A stretch of 64,000 nt of DNA from an uncultured Bryobacterales bacterium (GCA_958295955.1 OY282420.1:524236-588235), one strand, 5' to 3'. Positions 1 to 9,367 are shown, numbered from the stretch's first letter. Translations and numbers: made by a program. The notes: a model not told the origin generated them from the sequence alone.

Positions 1-1039
1 TGCCCCAAATGGTCTTGCCGGGGCCGTCGGGCATGTCGTTCGGACTGCGGTAGTCGCGGCCCTCGACGATCCAGATCTGCAGGTCGCGGCTGACCCTGTG
101 CGTGCGGTAGGTGACCGCCGCCGCGTCGCGCGGATCGACCACGGGCAATTGCTCGCGGAAGATGCGGATGCCCAACTCGTGCGCGGGAGCGAATCCCGAC
201 CCGGATTCGCCCTCGTAAACGTTGGTCTTCGGGTAATAGGCGCTCCGCGGCCGTTGCCGGATCAGCACCGGATTGACCGCGTCGGAGTCGTTGAAGCGGT
301 GGTCGTGGTCGTCCTTGAGCCAGTAAGTGGCAGTCTTGCGGAACAGGGAGAGAAAACGCGGCTGCGAATACTGTTCGTGGTGCTTCTTGCGCATTTCGTG
401 GGCGGTCTGCGCGCGGCCGCGGTGTCCGGGATGGTCGTAGTAAACGTTGTCGCCGGTGCCGATAAAGTAATCGGGGCCGAGCTTGCGGATCGACTCCAGG
501 GCGGGATAGCCGAGATGCTTGTCCGCTCCGTCGTAGGGCGGACGCCCCGCCCCGCCCGTGTGGTGGAAAAACGAGTAGTTCATTCCGGTGACGACGGCAA
601 AGCTGTAAGCCGCCGGGCGGTCTCCGGCGTGCGTGCGGAACGACGCGCTTGCCGATACGCGCAGGTTTTGCTTGTCCGGGCCGTAATGCAGCCGGTAGAA
701 ATAGCGGGACGCGGGCTTGAGTCCCGCGATCTTCGTTTTCACGATGAAGTCGTTGGCGGGAACCGCTTCGAGCCAATCGGTTCTTTCCGCCGAATCGAAA
801 TTTTCGTTGTCGGCATATTCGAAGAAAGCCCGGCCGGGGGCGCCGCGCACGCCTTCCCATGCCTTGTCCTGATAGGGGCTGGACGAGGCGAGGCGGGATT
901 GCAGGATGACCGAGGTTGCCGACGCCTCGCCCGCCATGATCCCCTGGCGTAGGTCGAGCGGAAACCCCTCGGGACGCAGCGGCCCCTGGGCCGAGCCGGC
1001 GGAAACGGTCAGGACAAGAGCGGCGAAAAGACGGGTCAT
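1..1039 (-). CDS. PhoD-like alkaline phosphatase/phosphodiesterase, 3' end outside window
   Basis: Reading the minus strand from the ATG at 1039 gives a secreted protein starting MTRLFAALVLTVSAGSAQG (signal peptide), then a fibronectin-like N-terminal segment (LRQGIMAGEASATSVILQSR) typical of PhoD-family enzymes. The metallophosphatase part follows, with a GTGDNVYYD metal-binding motif and a DDHDHRFND motif. These match the family's Asp/Asn/His ligands for a two-metal centre that hydrolyses phosphate mono- or diesters in the periplasm. About 346 codons are visible and the reading frame runs off the left edge, so the C-terminus is missing. The gene follows the protease-like gene at 1069-2352 on the same strand with a gap of about 30 bp and is probably co-transcribed with it. 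Substrate is unknown. Confidence 0.8.
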   Translation of the reverse strand, partial: MTRLFAALVLTVSAGSAQGPLRPEGFPLDLRQGIMAGEASATSVILQSRLASSSPYQDKAWEGVRGAPGRAFFEYADNENFDSAERTDWLEAVPANDFIVKTKIAGLKPASRYFYRLHYGPDKQNLRVSASASFRTHAGDRPAAYSFAVVTGMNYSFFHHTGGAGRPPYDGADKHLGYPALESIRKLGPDYFIGTGDNVYYDHPGHRGRAQTAHEMRKKHHEQYSQPRFLSLFRKTATYWLKDDHDHRFNDSDAVNPVLIRQRPRSAYYPKTNVYEGESGSGFAPAHELGIRIFREQLPVVDPRDAAAVTYRTHRVSRDLQIWIVEGRDYRSPNDMPDGPGKTIWG

Positions 1040-1068
1040 GATTGCGGACGGCTGCAAGCCGTCAACCA

Positions 1069-2352
1069 TCATAATCGAGACGCCGCGCTTGCCGCGGGCA
1101 GCCCCTCGAGCGCCTGCACGAGCGCGCCCTTGCGAACAAGGACAAAACGCCCGTTGGGGGCGGTTCCGCGGATTTCGTCCGGCGATTCGGCGGCGGCCGC
1201 GAACTCGCCCCATTTGCTCGCGCAGACCTGCCGGTAGAGTTGGAAAAACTCCGCGGCTGCCTCCTCGTCGGCCCAGCGGGAAGCGTAGCGCAGCAGGGCG
1301 GCGCCGGAGCGGCGGCGCTCGTACATCTCGTAGTTGGCGCCGCGCCATTTTTCCGCAACCGGAAATTCCCTGTCCTCGCCGAGATTCCGGCGCAGCAGCA
1401 CCTCGTGCTCGAGTTGCCCCAAGACGCCTTCCTGTATCTTCTTGTAGCCCTTGGGCTTGCGCAGCGCGGGAAGCGCCGCGGCGACCGGCTCGACTCCCGC
1501 GTAATAGAGTTCCGGCTGCAAAATGTGCTGCGTCGAGAGCGGGGGCCGCTCGAAAACCCTGGCAAAACCTTCCTTGCCGTAGCGCTCGATCAGCGATTGC
1601 TGAAACAGCAGGCCGTCCGCGTAGGGAAAGATCAGCGTTTCACGGATATACAAGGGGGCTTGCGCGTACACCGGATAATCCTTGGCCTCGATGCGCGTGG
1701 CGGAGGCCGAGGCTACGGCCAAGAGCCGGTTTTCGCCCAGCGACTGCCCGCCTTGCTGCATGACCCACTCGGTCATCACCCAGGATGCCTGCCCCTCGAT
1801 GACGGCGGAGCGCGCCATATCTTCGTCGGCCGTCCTGGATTTTTTGACGAACTTCTTCAGCCCGAACCGCTGGTCGGCGACGGCATGCGCCAACTCGTGA
1901 ACCAGCGCGAACTCCTGCAAGTCCTGCGGAGTCCGGGTCGAAAGGTAAAGATTCCGCGTTTTGTAGTCGTAGAGCGCGGTGGCCTGCTCGGTCAGGACAT
2001 CGACCAGCGTCCGCTTGAGGTCGAAGTCGTCCGCGACGAGGCCGAACAGCTTGAGGAACGTTTCCTCGCGGCGGATCTCGTCCGGCCGGGCCGCTTCCGC
2101 GAGCCGTTTGTCGATCAACTCGCCGATCTGCTTCCTGGAAATGAGCGATCGCCGGATGGGACGGACCGCGCCGAAATCCATGATTTCGCGGACATCGGCC
2201 AGCATGGCGTCCACCCGCGAAAAGAGCGCGGCGCCGCGTTCGGGAGTAATCTCTTCCGCGCGGCAGGCGGAGGCGAGGAAGAGACAACAGAGAACCGGCG
2301 CGGCTGCCGCGCGGAGCGAGCGGATGCCGGCCGCCGGCCGCCCCGCTTTCAC
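1069..2352 (-). CDS. Exported HExxH metalloprotease-like protein
   Basis: A 427-residue protein with an N-terminal hydrophobic export signal (VLCCLFLASACRAEE, possibly a lipoprotein signal). The zinc-protease motif HELAHA lies at residues 152-157 (His152, Glu153, His156), and a downstream Glu186 in SAVIEGQASWV could be the third ligand of a gluzincin-like site. No known family name can be given with confidence; similar DUF-type proteins are common in Acidobacteria. It lies 34 bp downstream of the LolA-like gene and 29 bp upstream of the phosphatase gene, all minus strand, so a three-gene operon is likely. Activity as a peptidase is an inference from the motif. Confidence 0.65.
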   Translation of the reverse strand: MKAGRPAAGIRSLRAAAAPVLCCLFLASACRAEEITPERGAALFSRVDAMLADVREIMDFGAVRPIRRSLISRKQIGELIDKRLAEAARPDEIRREETFLKLFGLVADDFDLKRTLVDVLTEQATALYDYKTRNLYLSTRTPQDLQEFALVHELAHAVADQRFGLKKFVKKSRTADEDMARSAVIEGQASWVMTEWVMQQGGQSLGENRLLAVASASATRIEAKDYPVYAQAPLYIRETLIFPYADGLLFQQSLIERYGKEGFARVFERPPLSTQHILQPELYYAGVEPVAAALPALRKPKGYKKIQEGVLGQLEHEVLLRRNLGEDREFPVAEKWRGANYEMYERRRSGAALLRYASRWADEEAAAEFFQLYRQVCASKWGEFAAAAESPDEIRGTAPNGRFVLVRKGALVQALEGLPAASAASRL

Positions 2353-2386
2353 GGCCGCGGCCCCGTCGGGCCGTCGAGGCGGGCCG

Positions 2387-3214
2387 TCAAGGCACGGGCT
2401 CCGTTCCCGGACGGACGGACACGGGCTGCTGCTCTCCCGTCTCCTCCGCGGCGCCGCCTTCGAGCGTTTCGCCGAAGGTGATCGTCGCCTCGCCGCGGAA
2501 GCGCTTGTAGTCTTCGTACTTGATAATCATGCGCATCTTGATCGAGCCGCTCTTGAATTGCAGCGTGTCCCTGGCGCTCGTGTAGATGGGAAACCAGTAC
2601 TTGCCGTCAACCTGATCGCGGTAGGTCTCGAAGCGTGGAAACTGCTCGTCGTCGTTCTTTTTGCGGTGGCCGACGCCCTTGCCGTAGGTCTTGACGATCT
2701 GCAGGTCGATCTTGTCGACCCACACCTGCCCCTCGAAGTAGCGCTTGCCTTTCTCGATTTTTTTCGGCTTGACCGAAAACATATACGTTTCGATCTCATC
2801 GACCTGCTGCTCGCCCAGATAATCGACTCTGTACTCGTGGGCGTTTTCGCGGGTCATCACGAACGGCTGCACGTCGCGCAAATCCTGCATGTCGTTCGGC
2901 GTCAGGATCAACCCCTTGAGCGTGGACACCGGGGCGTAAACGACACGCTCGGTGCGCTCCCGGTCGGGGCCGAAGATGACGTCCTGCACCAGCTCGAAAC
3001 GCCCCCGCTCGCGGTTGTCGTTGCCGTATTCCAAGACCTTGACCGTCTGCCGGTAGGTGTACGCCTCGCGAGCCTTGGCGAACTCCGTCTCTTTGTCGAT
3101 GAAGCTCTGCACGATCCGCTCGACCGGAATCTCGGGTTGGGAAGTCGCCGCCGGGGCGGCAAGCGCCGGGAAGGCAAGCAGGAACGGCAGGGCGGTCCGG
3201 CGGAAGCGCAACAT
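2387..3214 (-). CDS. Exported LolA-like outer-membrane lipoprotein-sorting family protein
   Basis: A 275-residue exported protein. After the signal peptide (LPFLLAFPALAAPA) the body resembles the LolA/LppX-like single-domain beta-sheet proteins found in Acidobacteria: repeated short strands such as YTYRQTVKVLEY and FEGQVWVDKIDLQIVKTYGKG, and a proline/glutamate-rich tail. I chose the ATG at 3214 rather than those at 3223 or 3235 because a TACACT -10-like box lies at 3224-3229, 9 bp before it, and because the resulting signal peptide is compact. It heads the minus-strand operon that continues into the metalloprotease-like and PhoD-like genes. A periplasmic lipid or lipoprotein carrier role is only inferred from fold-level similarity. 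Confidence 0.55.
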   Translation of the reverse strand: MLRFRRTALPFLLAFPALAAPAATSQPEIPVERIVQSFIDKETEFAKAREAYTYRQTVKVLEYGNDNRERGRFELVQDVIFGPDRERTERVVYAPVSTLKGLILTPNDMQDLRDVQPFVMTRENAHEYRVDYLGEQQVDEIETYMFSVKPKKIEKGKRYFEGQVWVDKIDLQIVKTYGKGVGHRKKNDDEQFPRFETYRDQVDGKYWFPIYTSARDTLQFKSGSIKMRMIIKYEDYKRFRGEATITFGETLEGGAAEETGEQQPVSVRPGTEPVP

Positions 3215-3315
3215 GGTTTTCATAGTGTATTCCAAATGCCTGCACTATTCCAGACGCGCCCTCGAGCCGAAAGGTTGCGGACGCGCGGCCGGGCGTTCCA
3301 AATCGTCTCGCCCGC

Positions 3316-3420
3316 GCGCATGCCGCCCAATCCCAGGTAATCCCAGCTAATCCCATTTAACGGGCGTCGGTCCCAAAGCGGGCGTCCGTGATGGTCCCAG
3401 AGCGGGCGGCCTCGCGCGGA
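3316..3420. repeat. Dispersed intergenic element, copy A
   Basis: About 105 bp that shares a nearly identical block with 61981-62066. It opens with GCGCATGCCGCCCAATCCCA. Three 10-bp units of the form AATCCCAnnT follow at 3329-3358, so the units repeat once per helical turn, and then come GGTCCCA and AGCGGGCG blocks. In this copy the GGTCCCA/GCGGGCG block is duplicated (3369-3396 and 3394-3420), whereas copy B has it once. It lies between the divergent LolA-like gene and the sulfatase gene. No open frame or mobility gene is associated with it. It could be an operator array, a structured RNA or a small non-autonomous repeat. Confidence 0.7.
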
Positions 3421-3461
3421 GCGGTATCCGGCGCGGAGTCTCGGCTACACTAGGGAAGATT

Positions 3462-5012
3462 ATGCGCCTCTTTGCCTTTCTGTCCGCCCTTTCCGTCTCC
3501 GCATCGCTTGCCGCCGTGGTTCCCGTCCCCAGCGAAGTCTCGCCGCAAAAAATCGCGGGCGCCAAGCCGCGCAGCGTCGTGTTCATCCTCGCGGACGACC
3601 ACCGCTACGACGCGATGTCGTTCATGAACCACCAGTTCGCCAAGACGCCGCACATGGACGCCATGGCCGGGAACGGCGTTCATCTCAAAAATGCGTTCGT
3701 GACCACGTCGCTCTGCTCGCCGAGCCGCGCTTCGATCCTGACCGGCCTGTACACCTTCCGGCACCGCGTGATCGACAACAACCGGCTGGTGCCCGAGGGC
3801 ACGTTGTTCTTCCCGCAATACCTGCAAAAGGCCGGCTACGCGACGGCGTTCATCGGCAAGTGGCACATGGGCGGCGCCACGGACGAGCCGCGGCCGGGGT
3901 TCGACCGCTGGGTCAGCTTCCGCGGCCAGGGCCACTATCTGCCGCCGTCGCCCGATTACACGCTGAACGTTGACGGCAAGCGCGTCAAGCAGAAGGGCTA
4001 TGTCACCGACGAACTGACCGACTATGCGGTCGATTGGCTCGAGCAGCAAAAGCCCGCGGAAAAGCCCTTTTTCCTGTATCTGTCGCACAAGGCCGTACAC
4101 GCCAATTTCACGCCGGCGGAGAGGCACGCAGGCTCGCTGGCGGACATCCCCTTCCGCCGTCCGGCAAGCGAAGCCGCTACGCCGGAGAACTACAGGAACA
4201 AGCCGCGCTGGCTGAAAGATCAGCGCAACAGTTGGCACGGAGTGGACTTTCCCTATCACAGCGAGCTCAACGTCGAGCGCTATTACAAGCGGTATTCCGA
4301 GGCGCTGCGCGCCGTGGACGACAGCATCGGGCGCATCGTTGCGCAGTTGCAGAAGATGGGGGCGCATGACGAAACGCTCGTCATCTATATGGGCGACAAC
4401 GGTTTCATGTTCGGCGAGCACGGCTTGATCGACAAGCGCGTCGCTTACGAGACCTCGATCCGGGTGCCCATGCTGGCGCAATGCCCCGAGCTGTTCCCGC
4501 CCGGCGCCGCGGTCGAGGAGGTCGTCGCCAATATCGACATCGGCCCGACGGTATTGGAAGCGATGGGCCTCGAAAAGCCGGCGCACATGGACGGCCAAAG
4601 CTTCCTGCCGCTTGCCGCCGGCAAGAAAATCCCGTGGCGCGACTACTTTCTCTATGTTTATTACTGGGAAAAGAACTTTCCGCACTCGCCTACGCAGTTC
4701 GCCTTGCGCGGCGACCGCTACAAGTACATCACTTACTACGGCCTTTGGGACACCGACGAGCTTTACGATCTGCAAGCCGATCCGGGCGAGACGAAAAACC
4801 TGATTCACGACCGCGCATTCGCCGACACGGCCGACCGCATGGAGACGCGGCTATACGCGATGATGGCCGAGTTGGGCGGCATGGAGATTCCGCTGAACGC
4901 TCCCCGCGGCAACTCGCAGAACAAACGCCTGCGCGGCCGCGGCGGCAAGAAGGCCGCGGACTTTCCCGAGCCGCTGGTGATGGACGCGCCGCAGCACGCC
5001 AACGCGCAGTAG
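3462..5012 (+). CDS. Secreted type I sulfatase
   Basis: A 516-residue exported sulfatase of the alkaline phosphatase superfamily. A signal peptide is followed by the metal-binding start VVFILADDHRYDAM. The formylglycine motif CSPSRASILTG has Cys85 as the residue oxidised to formylglycine in active enzymes. KWHMGG and the C-terminal metal site IYMGDNGFMFGEHG are also present. It should hydrolyse a sulfate ester in the periplasm or outside the cell; the length and motifs resemble arylsulfatase A/choline-sulfatase-like enzymes of polysaccharide degraders. A TACACT box at 3446-3451 sits 10 bp before the ATG, with no clear Shine-Dalgarno sequence, suggesting a leaderless message. No maturase (FGE or anSME) gene is present in the window. 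Confidence 0.93.
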   Translation: MRLFAFLSALSVSASLAAVVPVPSEVSPQKIAGAKPRSVVFILADDHRYDAMSFMNHQFAKTPHMDAMAGNGVHLKNAFVTTSLCSPSRASILTGLYTFRHRVIDNNRLVPEGTLFFPQYLQKAGYATAFIGKWHMGGATDEPRPGFDRWVSFRGQGHYLPPSPDYTLNVDGKRVKQKGYVTDELTDYAVDWLEQQKPAEKPFFLYLSHKAVHANFTPAERHAGSLADIPFRRPASEAATPENYRNKPRWLKDQRNSWHGVDFPYHSELNVERYYKRYSEALRAVDDSIGRIVAQLQKMGAHDETLVIYMGDNGFMFGEHGLIDKRVAYETSIRVPMLAQCPELFPPGAAVEEVVANIDIGPTVLEAMGLEKPAHMDGQSFLPLAAGKKIPWRDYFLYVYYWEKNFPHSPTQFALRGDRYKYITYYGLWDTDELYDLQADPGETKNLIHDRAFADTADRMETRLYAMMAELGGMEIPLNAPRGNSQNKRLRGRGGKKAADFPEPLVMDAPQHANAQ

Positions 5013-5060
5013 AGCGCAGTCGGTCCGGCGGCGTCTGTGGTAGCATTGCCAAACTCGCTT

Positions 5061-6419
5061 ATGACGCACCGAGCCGGCTACGATCCCTACGCTCTGAAGG
5101 CCGAGAACATCAGGGATCCGCCGCAAACCTTCGGCGGAACGATGAGGCTGATCGGCCCGGGGCTTATCCTGGCAAGCTCCATCGTCGGTTCCGGCGAGTT
5201 GATCGCGACGACGGTTCTGGGCGCCGAGAACGGCTATGCCCTGCTCTGGCTGATCGTCCTGAGCTGTCTCATCAAGACGGTCGTGCAGAACGAGCTCGGG
5301 CGCTACGCCATCGCCACCGGCAAGACCGCCTTGGAGGCGTTCGACCAGGCGCCCGGACCGCGCTGGAGAGTTTCGTGGCTGGTCTGGATGTGGGGCTTCA
5401 TGGTGACGGCGACGCTGTTCCAGATCGGCGCCATGCTGGGCGGCATTTCAGAGATTCTGAACCGCTTGTTTCCGGCGGTTTCGATTACTGCATTCGTCTG
5501 GGTGCTGGCGGCCCTTTCGATCCTGCTGCTCATCGCCGGCAAGTATTCAATGGTCGAGCGCATCGCCATGGGCCTTGTCGTGAGCTTTACGGCGTTGACC
5601 GTGAGTTGCTGCTTCCTGTTGTTCAAGCTGCCGCAGTATTTCGATTGGAGCGCCGTTCTGGCGGGGCTGACGTTCCGGCCGCCGGAAGGCGGCATGGGCA
5701 CGGCGGTGGCCGCCTTCGGGATCACCGGCGTCGGTGCGACCGAGCTTGTCATGTACCCCTATTGGTGCATCGAAAAGGGCTATGCGCGCTACACCGGCAA
5801 ACGCGACGATTCCGACCGCTGGACGCAGCGCGCATTCGGCTGGATACGCGTGATGGGAACGGACGTCGTCAACTCCATGGTGATTTACACCTTCGCCACG
5901 ATCGCGTTCTATTTTCTGGGCGCGGGCATCCTCAAGGGCATGGGACTGATCCCCGAAGGCCCGGAGATGGTGCATGTGCTGTCGAATATCTACACGCAGA
6001 CGCTGGGCGGCTGGTCGCTGCCGATTTTCATGGCCGGCGCATTCGCCGTGCTCTATTCGACCGTTTTCGCCTCGACCGCCGCCAACTGCCGCGTCTGGGC
6101 CGATTTCGTCGGCATGCTCGGCATCTACGACAGGAGCGATTACCGCAAGCGCTTGCAGGCGACCCGCTTTTTCGTCGTTTTCCTGCTCATCGTGCCCTGC
6201 TTCTATTTCATGCTGCTCGAAGAACCCGTGTTGATGGTCAAGATCGGCGGCATCGCGCAGGCGGTCATGCTGCCGGTAATCGGCTTCTTCACGGTTTATC
6301 TGCGTTACCGCAAAATGCCCGCGCGCATTCTGCCCAAGGGCTGGATTACGTTGATGCTGTGGGTTTCGGCGACCCTGATGGCGGTTTTCATGGGCTATTC
6401 GGCGATCTCCCGTCTGTAA
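5061..6419 (+). CDS. Nramp-family-related membrane transporter
   Basis: A 452-residue integral membrane protein with about 11 hydrophobic segments. The N-terminal GPGLILASSIVGSGELIATT replaces the DPGN metal-binding motif of classical Mn/Fe Nramp proteins. It therefore belongs to the Nramp-related branch common in Planctomycetes and Acidobacteria, whose substrate is not settled. TM6 (AAFGITGVGATELVMYPYW) also lacks the canonical MPH metal motif. The start at MTHRAGYDPYAL gives an N-terminus of normal length. The gene lies 48 bp after the sulfatase on the same strand and may share its transcript. Transport of a divalent metal should not be assumed, because the metal-ligand residues are not conserved. 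Confidence 0.8.
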   Translation: MTHRAGYDPYALKAENIRDPPQTFGGTMRLIGPGLILASSIVGSGELIATTVLGAENGYALLWLIVLSCLIKTVVQNELGRYAIATGKTALEAFDQAPGPRWRVSWLVWMWGFMVTATLFQIGAMLGGISEILNRLFPAVSITAFVWVLAALSILLLIAGKYSMVERIAMGLVVSFTALTVSCCFLLFKLPQYFDWSAVLAGLTFRPPEGGMGTAVAAFGITGVGATELVMYPYWCIEKGYARYTGKRDDSDRWTQRAFGWIRVMGTDVVNSMVIYTFATIAFYFLGAGILKGMGLIPEGPEMVHVLSNIYTQTLGGWSLPIFMAGAFAVLYSTVFASTAANCRVWADFVGMLGIYDRSDYRKRLQATRFFVVFLLIVPCFYFMLLEEPVLMVKIGGIAQAVMLPVIGFFTVYLRYRKMPARILPKGWITLMLWVSATLMAVFMGYSAISRL

Positions 6420-6434
6420 GCGCCGCGGAGATCG

Positions 6435-7715
6435 TCATTCCATCAACAAATTCGGCAGCCAGAGCGCCAAGTCGGGGAACAAGGTCAGCAGCAGCAGCGC
6501 CGCGACATTGGCCGCGAGGAACGGCGCCGCGCCGCGAAAGATCGTGCCGATGCCGAGCCCGGAGACAGCGGCGCCGACGTTCAGGCACGTCCCCACCGGC
6601 GGCGTGCAGGCCCCGACGGCAAGGCCCGAGACGAGCAGCACCCCGAACAGAATCGGCGAAACCCCGGCCTGCTCGAGCGTCGGCAGGAACACCGGGGTCA
6701 GCAGCAGGATCGCCGGACTGACATCGATCACCGTTCCGGCCGCGAGCACGATCAGGTCGATCAGCAGCAGCGTTCCCGTGACGCCCAGACCGAGAGCGGC
6801 GACGGAATCGGCAATAGCCTGCGGCACGCGCTCCAGCGCCAGCACCCAGATATATGCCTGCGACATGGCGATAATCAGCATGATCTTGGCGCTGGTCAAG
6901 GCCGCCGACAGCAGGCAGACGCGGAATGCCGCGAGCGTCAGCGCCCGCGTGACGACGAACCCGACGAGCAGCGCGTAGAGCACGCCGAGCGCCGCCGATT
7001 CCGTGGCCGTGGCCATGCCGAGCACGACGGAGCCGACAACGAAAACCGGCATGAACAGCACCGGCAGCGAACGCGCGATTTCCCGCACGGCATGACCCCG
7101 GCCGCGCGGCGTGTCTTCCCGCGGATAGTTCCGCCGGCGCGCAAACGCAACCGTCAGACCGAGTTGCAGGGCGCCCACCAGTAGTCCGGGAAGCACGCCG
7201 CCGAGGAAAAGCCGCCCTACGGATTGCTGCGCCGCGACGGCGTACAGAACCATGGGAATGCTGGGCGGGATGATCATGCCCATCGTCGCCGAAGCCACGG
7301 TGATCCCCGCCGCGAACGGCCGCGGGTAGCCGCGGCGCGCCATCTCGGGGATCAGCACGGAGCCGATGGAAGCGGTGTCCGAGGCCGACGAACCCGAGAT
7401 TCCGCCGAACAACATGCTGGCGAGAACGTTGACCAAGCCGAGGCCGCCGCGAAAGCGGCCGACAAAAAGCAAGCTGCAATCGATCAAGCGGGCGGTAATC
7501 CGCGCCGCGTTCATCGCCTGGCCCATCAGGATGAAAAGCGGCAGGCTGATCAGAGCGTACGAATCGAATCCTGAAAACAGCCGTTGCGGCAACACCAGGA
7601 TCAGTTGCGGATCGTCGATCAGAAAATAGAGCAGCGCCGAAAGCCCGAGCGCATAGGCGACCGGCGCGCCGAACGCGATCAGCAGCAGCAGGGAGGCGAA
7701 CAGCAGCGGGATCAT
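6435..7715 (-). CDS. dctM: TRAP transporter large membrane subunit (DctM)
   Basis: A 426-residue protein with about 12 hydrophobic segments and DctM family landmarks: GGISGSSASDTASIGSVLIPEMARRGY, the ITVASATMGMIIPPSIPMVLYA loop and CTPPVGTCLN near the C-terminus. It is the ion-coupled permease of a tripartite ATP-independent periplasmic transporter, which takes up an organic acid using a sodium gradient. The start codon at 7715 overlaps the stop of the small subunit by 4 bp, so dctQ and dctM are translationally coupled. Its 3' end faces the convergent Nramp-like gene with 15 bp between them. Confidence 0.93.
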   Translation of the reverse strand: MIPLLFASLLLLIAFGAPVAYALGLSALLYFLIDDPQLILVLPQRLFSGFDSYALISLPLFILMGQAMNAARITARLIDCSLLFVGRFRGGLGLVNVLASMLFGGISGSSASDTASIGSVLIPEMARRGYPRPFAAGITVASATMGMIIPPSIPMVLYAVAAQQSVGRLFLGGVLPGLLVGALQLGLTVAFARRRNYPREDTPRGRGHAVREIARSLPVLFMPVFVVGSVVLGMATATESAALGVLYALLVGFVVTRALTLAAFRVCLLSAALTSAKIMLIIAMSQAYIWVLALERVPQAIADSVAALGLGVTGTLLLIDLIVLAAGTVIDVSPAILLLTPVFLPTLEQAGVSPILFGVLLVSGLAVGACTPPVGTCLNVGAAVSGLGIGTIFRGAAPFLAANVAALLLLTLFPDLALWLPNLLME

Positions 7716-8191
7716 TCGCCGGAACCCCCGCGCGCCGCCTCAGCCAAACGCATGAAGCAATAGAGCGCCGCGAGGCCGCAGCCGAGCGGCACGCTGATTT
7801 GGGCGGCAAGGCGGGGCAGTTGCGTCGCCGGCATCAGGTAGCCGCCGGTGATGCGGATCCACTCGATGCCGCGCTCGACCAGCACGACGTTCAACAGGCC
7901 GACCAGAATCAGCGACGCCGCATGAGCCGCCCGGCGGCCGCGCTCGCCGAGCCGCCCAGGCAGATACCCGACGCGGATATGCTCCTCCCTGCCCGCAGCC
8001 AGCGCAGCCCCGAGCGACGAGGCATAAACGAAGACGATCGTCGCGCCTTCGTTGGCGCCGACCACGCCGGCGCCGAAAAAGTAGCGCAGGAAAACGAGCG
8101 CCGCGATCATGGCGAAAATCAGAAACAGAGCGAGCGTCAGAACGGCCTCCAGCACGGCGGAGAGCCTGCGTTCCAGCGCGGCCGGCGGCAT
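7712..8191 (-). CDS. dctQ: TRAP transporter small membrane subunit (DctQ)
   Basis: A 159-residue protein with four predicted membrane helices and the DctQ pattern LRYFFGAGVVGANEGATIVFVYASSLGAALAAGREEHIRVG, in which the conserved E and the EHIRV segment are typical. It bridges the binding protein and DctM. It lies between dctP (5-bp spacing) and dctM (4-bp overlap), giving the usual P-Q-M order in one operon on the minus strand. Confidence 0.9.
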   Translation of the reverse strand: MPPAALERRLSAVLEAVLTLALFLIFAMIAALVFLRYFFGAGVVGANEGATIVFVYASSLGAALAAGREEHIRVGYLPGRLGERGRRAAHAASLILVGLLNVVLVERGIEWIRITGGYLMPATQLPRLAAQISVPLGCGLAALYCFMRLAEAARGGSGE

Positions 8192-8195
8192 CGGG

Positions 8196-9176
8196 CTACT
8201 CTCCCCTCGCCGCGCGGCGGGCTTCTTCCACTTCTTCCCAGGTGAAATAGCCCTTGCCGATGAGATAGTCGTAAACCGGCCGCGCCGCCTCGCGGAACGG
8301 GTCCAGGTCGGCGCCCTCGATGAAGTTCGTCTCCAGGTATTCAGAGAGCTTGCGGATATACTCTTGCTCGCTCTGCCGATTCATGCGGTCGCTGTAGGCA
8401 ATCGCCTCGCGGGCGGTTGCGTCGAAAATCCGCTGCAAGTCGGCGGGCAGCGATTCGTACCAGTCGAGGTTGACCATGAAGGGATCCGGCCCGGTGCTGT
8501 AGTTGGAGATCGTCAGATATTTCTGCACCTCGTGAATGCGCATGTCCCAGAGATTGGAGGGCGCGTTGTCCTGGCCGTCGATGACGCCCGTCTTGGCGGC
8601 CTGATAGACCTCGGTGAACGGCAGTTCCTGCGGGTTTGCGCCGAAGGCTTGCGCGGTAATCACATTCGCCTCTTGCGGGGGGACGCGCATTTTCAGGCCG
8701 ATGAAATCTTCCGGGCGGCGTATCGGCCGCACGCCGTTCGTATGCGCGCGAAAGCCCTGCGAGATGCCGCAGGCCGGAACGTGAAAGCCGTTCTTGCGGG
8801 CATCGCGGTTGATGCGCGCGGCGAAAGCGCTGTTGACAAGCCGCAGCGCCTGATCCCAATCCTCGACCAGAAACGGCAGCAGAAACAGCGTGTACTTCGG
8901 CGAGGCGTCGGCGAAGAATCCGCCGCGGGTTCCCTGCAGAATGTTGAGCGCCACCATGTCCATCAGCTCGCGTTCCCGGCCGAGGACGCCCGAATAATAC
9001 GTTTCGACGTCGATGCGGCCCCGGGCGCGCTTCTCGAGTTCTTCCTCGAAAAAGTCCATCGAGAGGCTGCGCGGGTGCTGCGGCGGCTGGGAATTGGCGT
9101 AGCGGAAACGGTGGACCGAGCGCTCGGCGCCGCAACACCAGAGGGCGAGACAGATGAAAACGGCAAGGCGGCGCAC
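8196..9176 (-). CDS. dctP: TRAP transporter periplasmic solute-binding protein (DctP)
   Basis: Read from the GTG at 9176, this is a 326-residue exported binding protein: VRRLAVFICLALWCCGAERS signal, then the DctP fold. The segment GLKMRVPPQEANVITAQAFG carries the conserved arginine that pairs with the substrate carboxylate. AAKTGVIDGQDNAPSNLWDM and YSTGPDPFMVNLDWYESLP are further family signatures. A TAAACT box at 9188-9193 precedes the GTG by 11 bp. The open frame extends further upstream, but that extension has no signal peptide and is probably untranslated. The substrate, likely a mono- or dicarboxylate or a sugar acid, cannot be named from sequence alone. Confidence 0.9.
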   Translation of the reverse strand: MRRLAVFICLALWCCGAERSVHRFRYANSQPPQHPRSLSMDFFEEELEKRARGRIDVETYYSGVLGRERELMDMVALNILQGTRGGFFADASPKYTLFLLPFLVEDWDQALRLVNSAFAARINRDARKNGFHVPACGISQGFRAHTNGVRPIRRPEDFIGLKMRVPPQEANVITAQAFGANPQELPFTEVYQAAKTGVIDGQDNAPSNLWDMRIHEVQKYLTISNYSTGPDPFMVNLDWYESLPADLQRIFDATAREAIAYSDRMNRQSEQEYIRKLSEYLETNFIEGADLDPFREAARPVYDYLIGKGYFTWEEVEEARRAARGE

Positions 9177-9367
9177 GGATTCGGAACAGTTTACTACTTC
9201 ACGCGGGGCGGCTATGGATCGACCGCTTGGGAAAGCTCCCAAGATGTTAAACTTGTAGCGAAGTTCGTTTGTGCATGATGCGCAATCTCGCCTGGAAAGA
9301 TTGGCGCCCCCCGGCATTGCAACGCAGCCTCGCGGGGAAACTCGGATCACTGCAATGGAAACCCGGG

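Noticed and set aside
3328..3358. Similarity of the AATCCCA units at 3329-3358 and 61994-62023 to the CAATCCCAG core of the CRISPR repeat
   Set aside because: Only 8-9 bases match, spacing and flanks differ, and the anti-repeat pairing does not extend; treated as coincidence, not as a second array or mini-array.
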